This document shows, one piece after another, positions 62,331 to 64,000 of a stretch of DNA of 64,000 nt. Source of the stretch: DASQPA01 sp963757335 (GTDB taxonomy: Bacteria; Acidobacteriota; Thermoanaerobaculia; Multivoradales; UBA5704); the NCBI GenBank assembly GCA_963757335.1, contig CAVWRJ010000001.1, positions 41,656-105,655 on the forward strand, in the 5' to 3' direction. A program made the position numbers and the translations under genes. Positions within the stretch are counted from its first letter, which is position 1, and each line of letters starts with the position of its first letter. The notes below the pieces were generated by a model that was not told the origin of the DNA, searched no databases, and saw only the letters and a program-made list of their open reading frames with translations.

Positions 62331-62419
62331 GGTACGGGCTCCGTTGGACCCTGCGGGCCGGCTCCTTCGGGCGCTCCGCGCAGCCAGTCGCCGGTCCTCG
62401 GAGCCCAACTGAGCCCGCA
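62331..62419. repeat. Dispersed hairpin element, copy E
   Basis: Imperfect arms (GGTACGGGCTCCGTTGGA at 62331-62348 and the complement of GGTGCGGGCTCAGTTGGG at 62402-62419) flank a core nearly identical to copy C, with GCGCAGCCAGTCGCC and GTCCTCGGA. It sits between the divergent lipoprotein and transporter genes. Confidence 0.78.
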
Positions 62420-62455
62420 CCGGCTGCTGCTAGACTAGGCGGCGGATGCTCCCTG

Positions 62456-63895
62456 ATGCTCCCTAAGGACAACCCCCCTTCCGGTCGCCTGGTGCGGGGG
62501 CTCGGGGCCTGGGACGGGGCCCTGATCACGATCGGCTCGATCGTCGGGACGGGCATCTTCATCACCACTGGGGACATGGCCCGCGCCCTGCCGCACTCGG
62601 GGCTGATCCTCCTCGCCTGGGTCCTGGGCGGCCTCCTCACTCTCGCCGGCGCCCTCACTTACGGCGAGCTCGGCGGACTCTTCCCCCGCGCTGGGGGGAT
62701 CTACCACTTCCTCAAGGAGGCCTACGGCCCCCTCTGGGGGTTCCTCTACGGGTGGACGTCGTTTCTTGTCATCATGTCGGGGGGGATCGCCGCCATCGCG
62801 GTCGGCTTCGGCGAGTACCTGGGGAGCTTCCTCCCATTCTTCTCCACCCGCCACATCCTCTTCGCCCTGCCGCTCGGGGGCTGGACCTTCACCTTGAGCG
62901 GCGGCCAGCTGGCGGCGGTGCTCGCCATCGTCTTTCTTACCGCCATCAACTACTTCGGGCTCAAGGAAGGGGCCTGGGTGCAGAACCTCCTCACCCTGGT
63001 CAAGGTGGGCTCGATCCTCCTCTTCGTGGTCCTCGGGCTCACCCGCGGGACCGCGGCCGGAACGGTCAGCCTCGTCTCCCCGGTCGCCGGGAGCCTCGGG
63101 GGAGGCCGGCTCCTCCTCGCCGCCTTCGGGGTGGCCATGATCGCCACCCTGTGGACCTACGACGGCTGGTACAACCTCACCTTCTCGGCGGGCGAGATGA
63201 AGGACCCGGGCCGCAGCCTGCCGCTGGGGCTGATCGCCGGGACCCTCGCCGTGGTGGCGCTCTACACCCTGCTCAACCTGGTCTACGTCCGGGCTCTCCC
63301 GGTCGCCGCCATGGCCGGCACCGCGCGTATCGGCGAGACCGCCGCCGCCGCCCTCTTCGGTCCCCGGGGCGCGCGGCTCCTCGGGGCGGCGGTCCTGCTG
63401 TCGAGCTTCGGCTGCCTGTCGTCGACCATCCTCTGCTGCTCGCGGATCTACCATCCCATGGCCGAGGACGGCCTCTTCTTCCGCTCGCTGGCCGCCATCC
63501 ATCCCCGCCACCGCACTCCCGGCCGCAGCCTCTGGGCGCAGAGCGGCTGGGCGGTGGTGCTGACCCTCTCCGGCACCTACGAGCAGCTCTACACCTACGT
63601 GGTCTTCGCCGGGGTGCTCTTCCACATCGCCGCCGGCACCGCGGTCTTCGTTCTCCGCCGCACCCGGCCGGATGGGCCCGGGGTCTCCCGCCCCTACCGC
63701 GCCTGGGGCTACCCCGTGGTCCCCGCGCTCTTCATCCTCGCCTCGCTCCTCCTGATGATCAACACCCTGGTGGAAAAACCCCGGGAGTCGCTCTGGGGGC
63801 TCCTCTTCGTCGCCCTCGGTCTCCCCGCCTATGCCTGGTGGTCCCGGCAGCGGGCGCGGGAGTCCGCGGTGGCCGCTCTGCCCGAAGAGATCTAG
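62456..63895 (+). CDS. APC-family amino acid permease
   Basis: This 479-residue membrane protein has twelve predicted helices and the APC helix-1 motif GSIVGTGIFITTGDMA, TYGELGGLFPRAGGIYHFLKEAYG after helix 2, and FSAGEMKDPGRSLPLGLIAG. It resembles the LAT-like branch (serine/threonine or general amino acid exchange); substrate unknown. The ATG at 62456 is the second copy of a 10-bp tandem duplication, and the first copy's ATG (62446) hits a stop after six codons. Confidence 0.9.
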   Translation: MLPKDNPPSGRLVRGLGAWDGALITIGSIVGTGIFITTGDMARALPHSGLILLAWVLGGLLTLAGALTYGELGGLFPRAGGIYHFLKEAYGPLWGFLYGWTSFLVIMSGGIAAIAVGFGEYLGSFLPFFSTRHILFALPLGGWTFTLSGGQLAAVLAIVFLTAINYFGLKEGAWVQNLLTLVKVGSILLFVVLGLTRGTAAGTVSLVSPVAGSLGGGRLLLAAFGVAMIATLWTYDGWYNLTFSAGEMKDPGRSLPLGLIAGTLAVVALYTLLNLVYVRALPVAAMAGTARIGETAAAALFGPRGARLLGAAVLLSSFGCLSSTILCCSRIYHPMAEDGLFFRSLAAIHPRHRTPGRSLWAQSGWAVVLTLSGTYEQLYTYVVFAGVLFHIAAGTAVFVLRRTRPDGPGVSRPYRAWGYPVVPALFILASLLLMINTLVEKPRESLWGLLFVALGLPAYAWWSRQRARESAVAALPEEI

Positions 63896-64000
63896 TGGTT
63901 CGTCAGCCTTGGAACACCCAGGACACTGGGGCGACTGGCGCAATGCCACCCCCCTCCTATCCTCCCCCCATCCCTTCCACCCGCCCGCCCAGGGGGGAGG
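63896..64000. other. Non-coding end of the window
   Basis: I see no gene in these 105 bases. The last half is C-rich on the plus strand and runs off the window. Confidence 0.4.

Noticed and set aside
62446..62466. Upstream ATG at 62446 as start of the APC transporter
   Set aside because: It is followed by an in-frame TAA after six codons; the second copy of the duplication at 62456 opens the gene.

Overview
The window is a high-GC chromosomal segment of a Gram-negative, peptidoglycan-containing bacterium. A 924-residue duplicated FtsX-like permease of the type catalogued as acidobacterial duplicated orphan permease (ADOP), next to a PadR regulator, points to Acidobacteriota, perhaps a Thermoanaerobaculia-like lineage. 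Envelope features agree: many lipoboxes, a TolC-type channel, SurA/parvulin chaperones and a MurE with the DNPR motif of meso-diaminopimelate ligases. Class-level placement is inference.

Layout. 1-1,000: 3' end of a DUF3224 gene and a VapBC-like toxin-antitoxin pair. 1,083-17,500: a nearly complete dcw cluster on the minus strand (mraZ-rsmH-ftsL-ftsI-murE-murF-mraY-murD-ftsW-murG-murC-ftsQ-ftsA-ftsZ), tightly coupled by ATGA-type overlaps, lacking murB and ddl, and preceded by a promoter carrying three phased TGG boxes typical of MraZ operators. 17,695-17,929: a 59-codon gene resembling a class I lanthipeptide precursor with its own hairpin terminator. 18,080-23,755: mfd, a parvulin lipoprotein and a SurA-like chaperone. 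23,800-34,000: accessory genes, including HigBA and HicAB modules, an ArsR/SRPBCC pair, a 21-bp repeat array, a two-gene ABC transporter, a 5'-3' exonuclease, a DUF3179 lipoprotein and a 12-Asp-box beta-propeller protein. 34,000-44,000: PadR/ADOP, an ABC exporter, a GT-C-like membrane protein, a DUF885 hydrolase and exonuclease III. 44,000-48,300: two tandem secreted metzincin-like proteases. 48,367-54,474: a CzcCBA-type metal efflux operon. 54,600-64,000: lytic transglycosylase, bifunctional PBP1a with an extra C-terminal domain, a lipoprotein hydrolase, a tryptophanase/tyrosine phenol-lyase, two small lipoproteins and an APC transporter.

Working together, the dcw block, PBP1a, transglycosylase and periplasmic chaperones build and maintain the envelope. 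The efflux operon, ABC transporters and small TA modules are stress and accessory functions.

Most noteworthy are: the lanthipeptide-like precursor with no modification enzymes in view; five copies of a dispersed hairpin element with a conserved core and copy-specific complementary arms; the 21-bp array; frequent 9-bp microsatellites encoding tripeptide repeats inside ordinary genes; and four single-base frameshifts (mraZ, murD, surA tail, tryptophanase), which look more like sequence errors than real gene loss.
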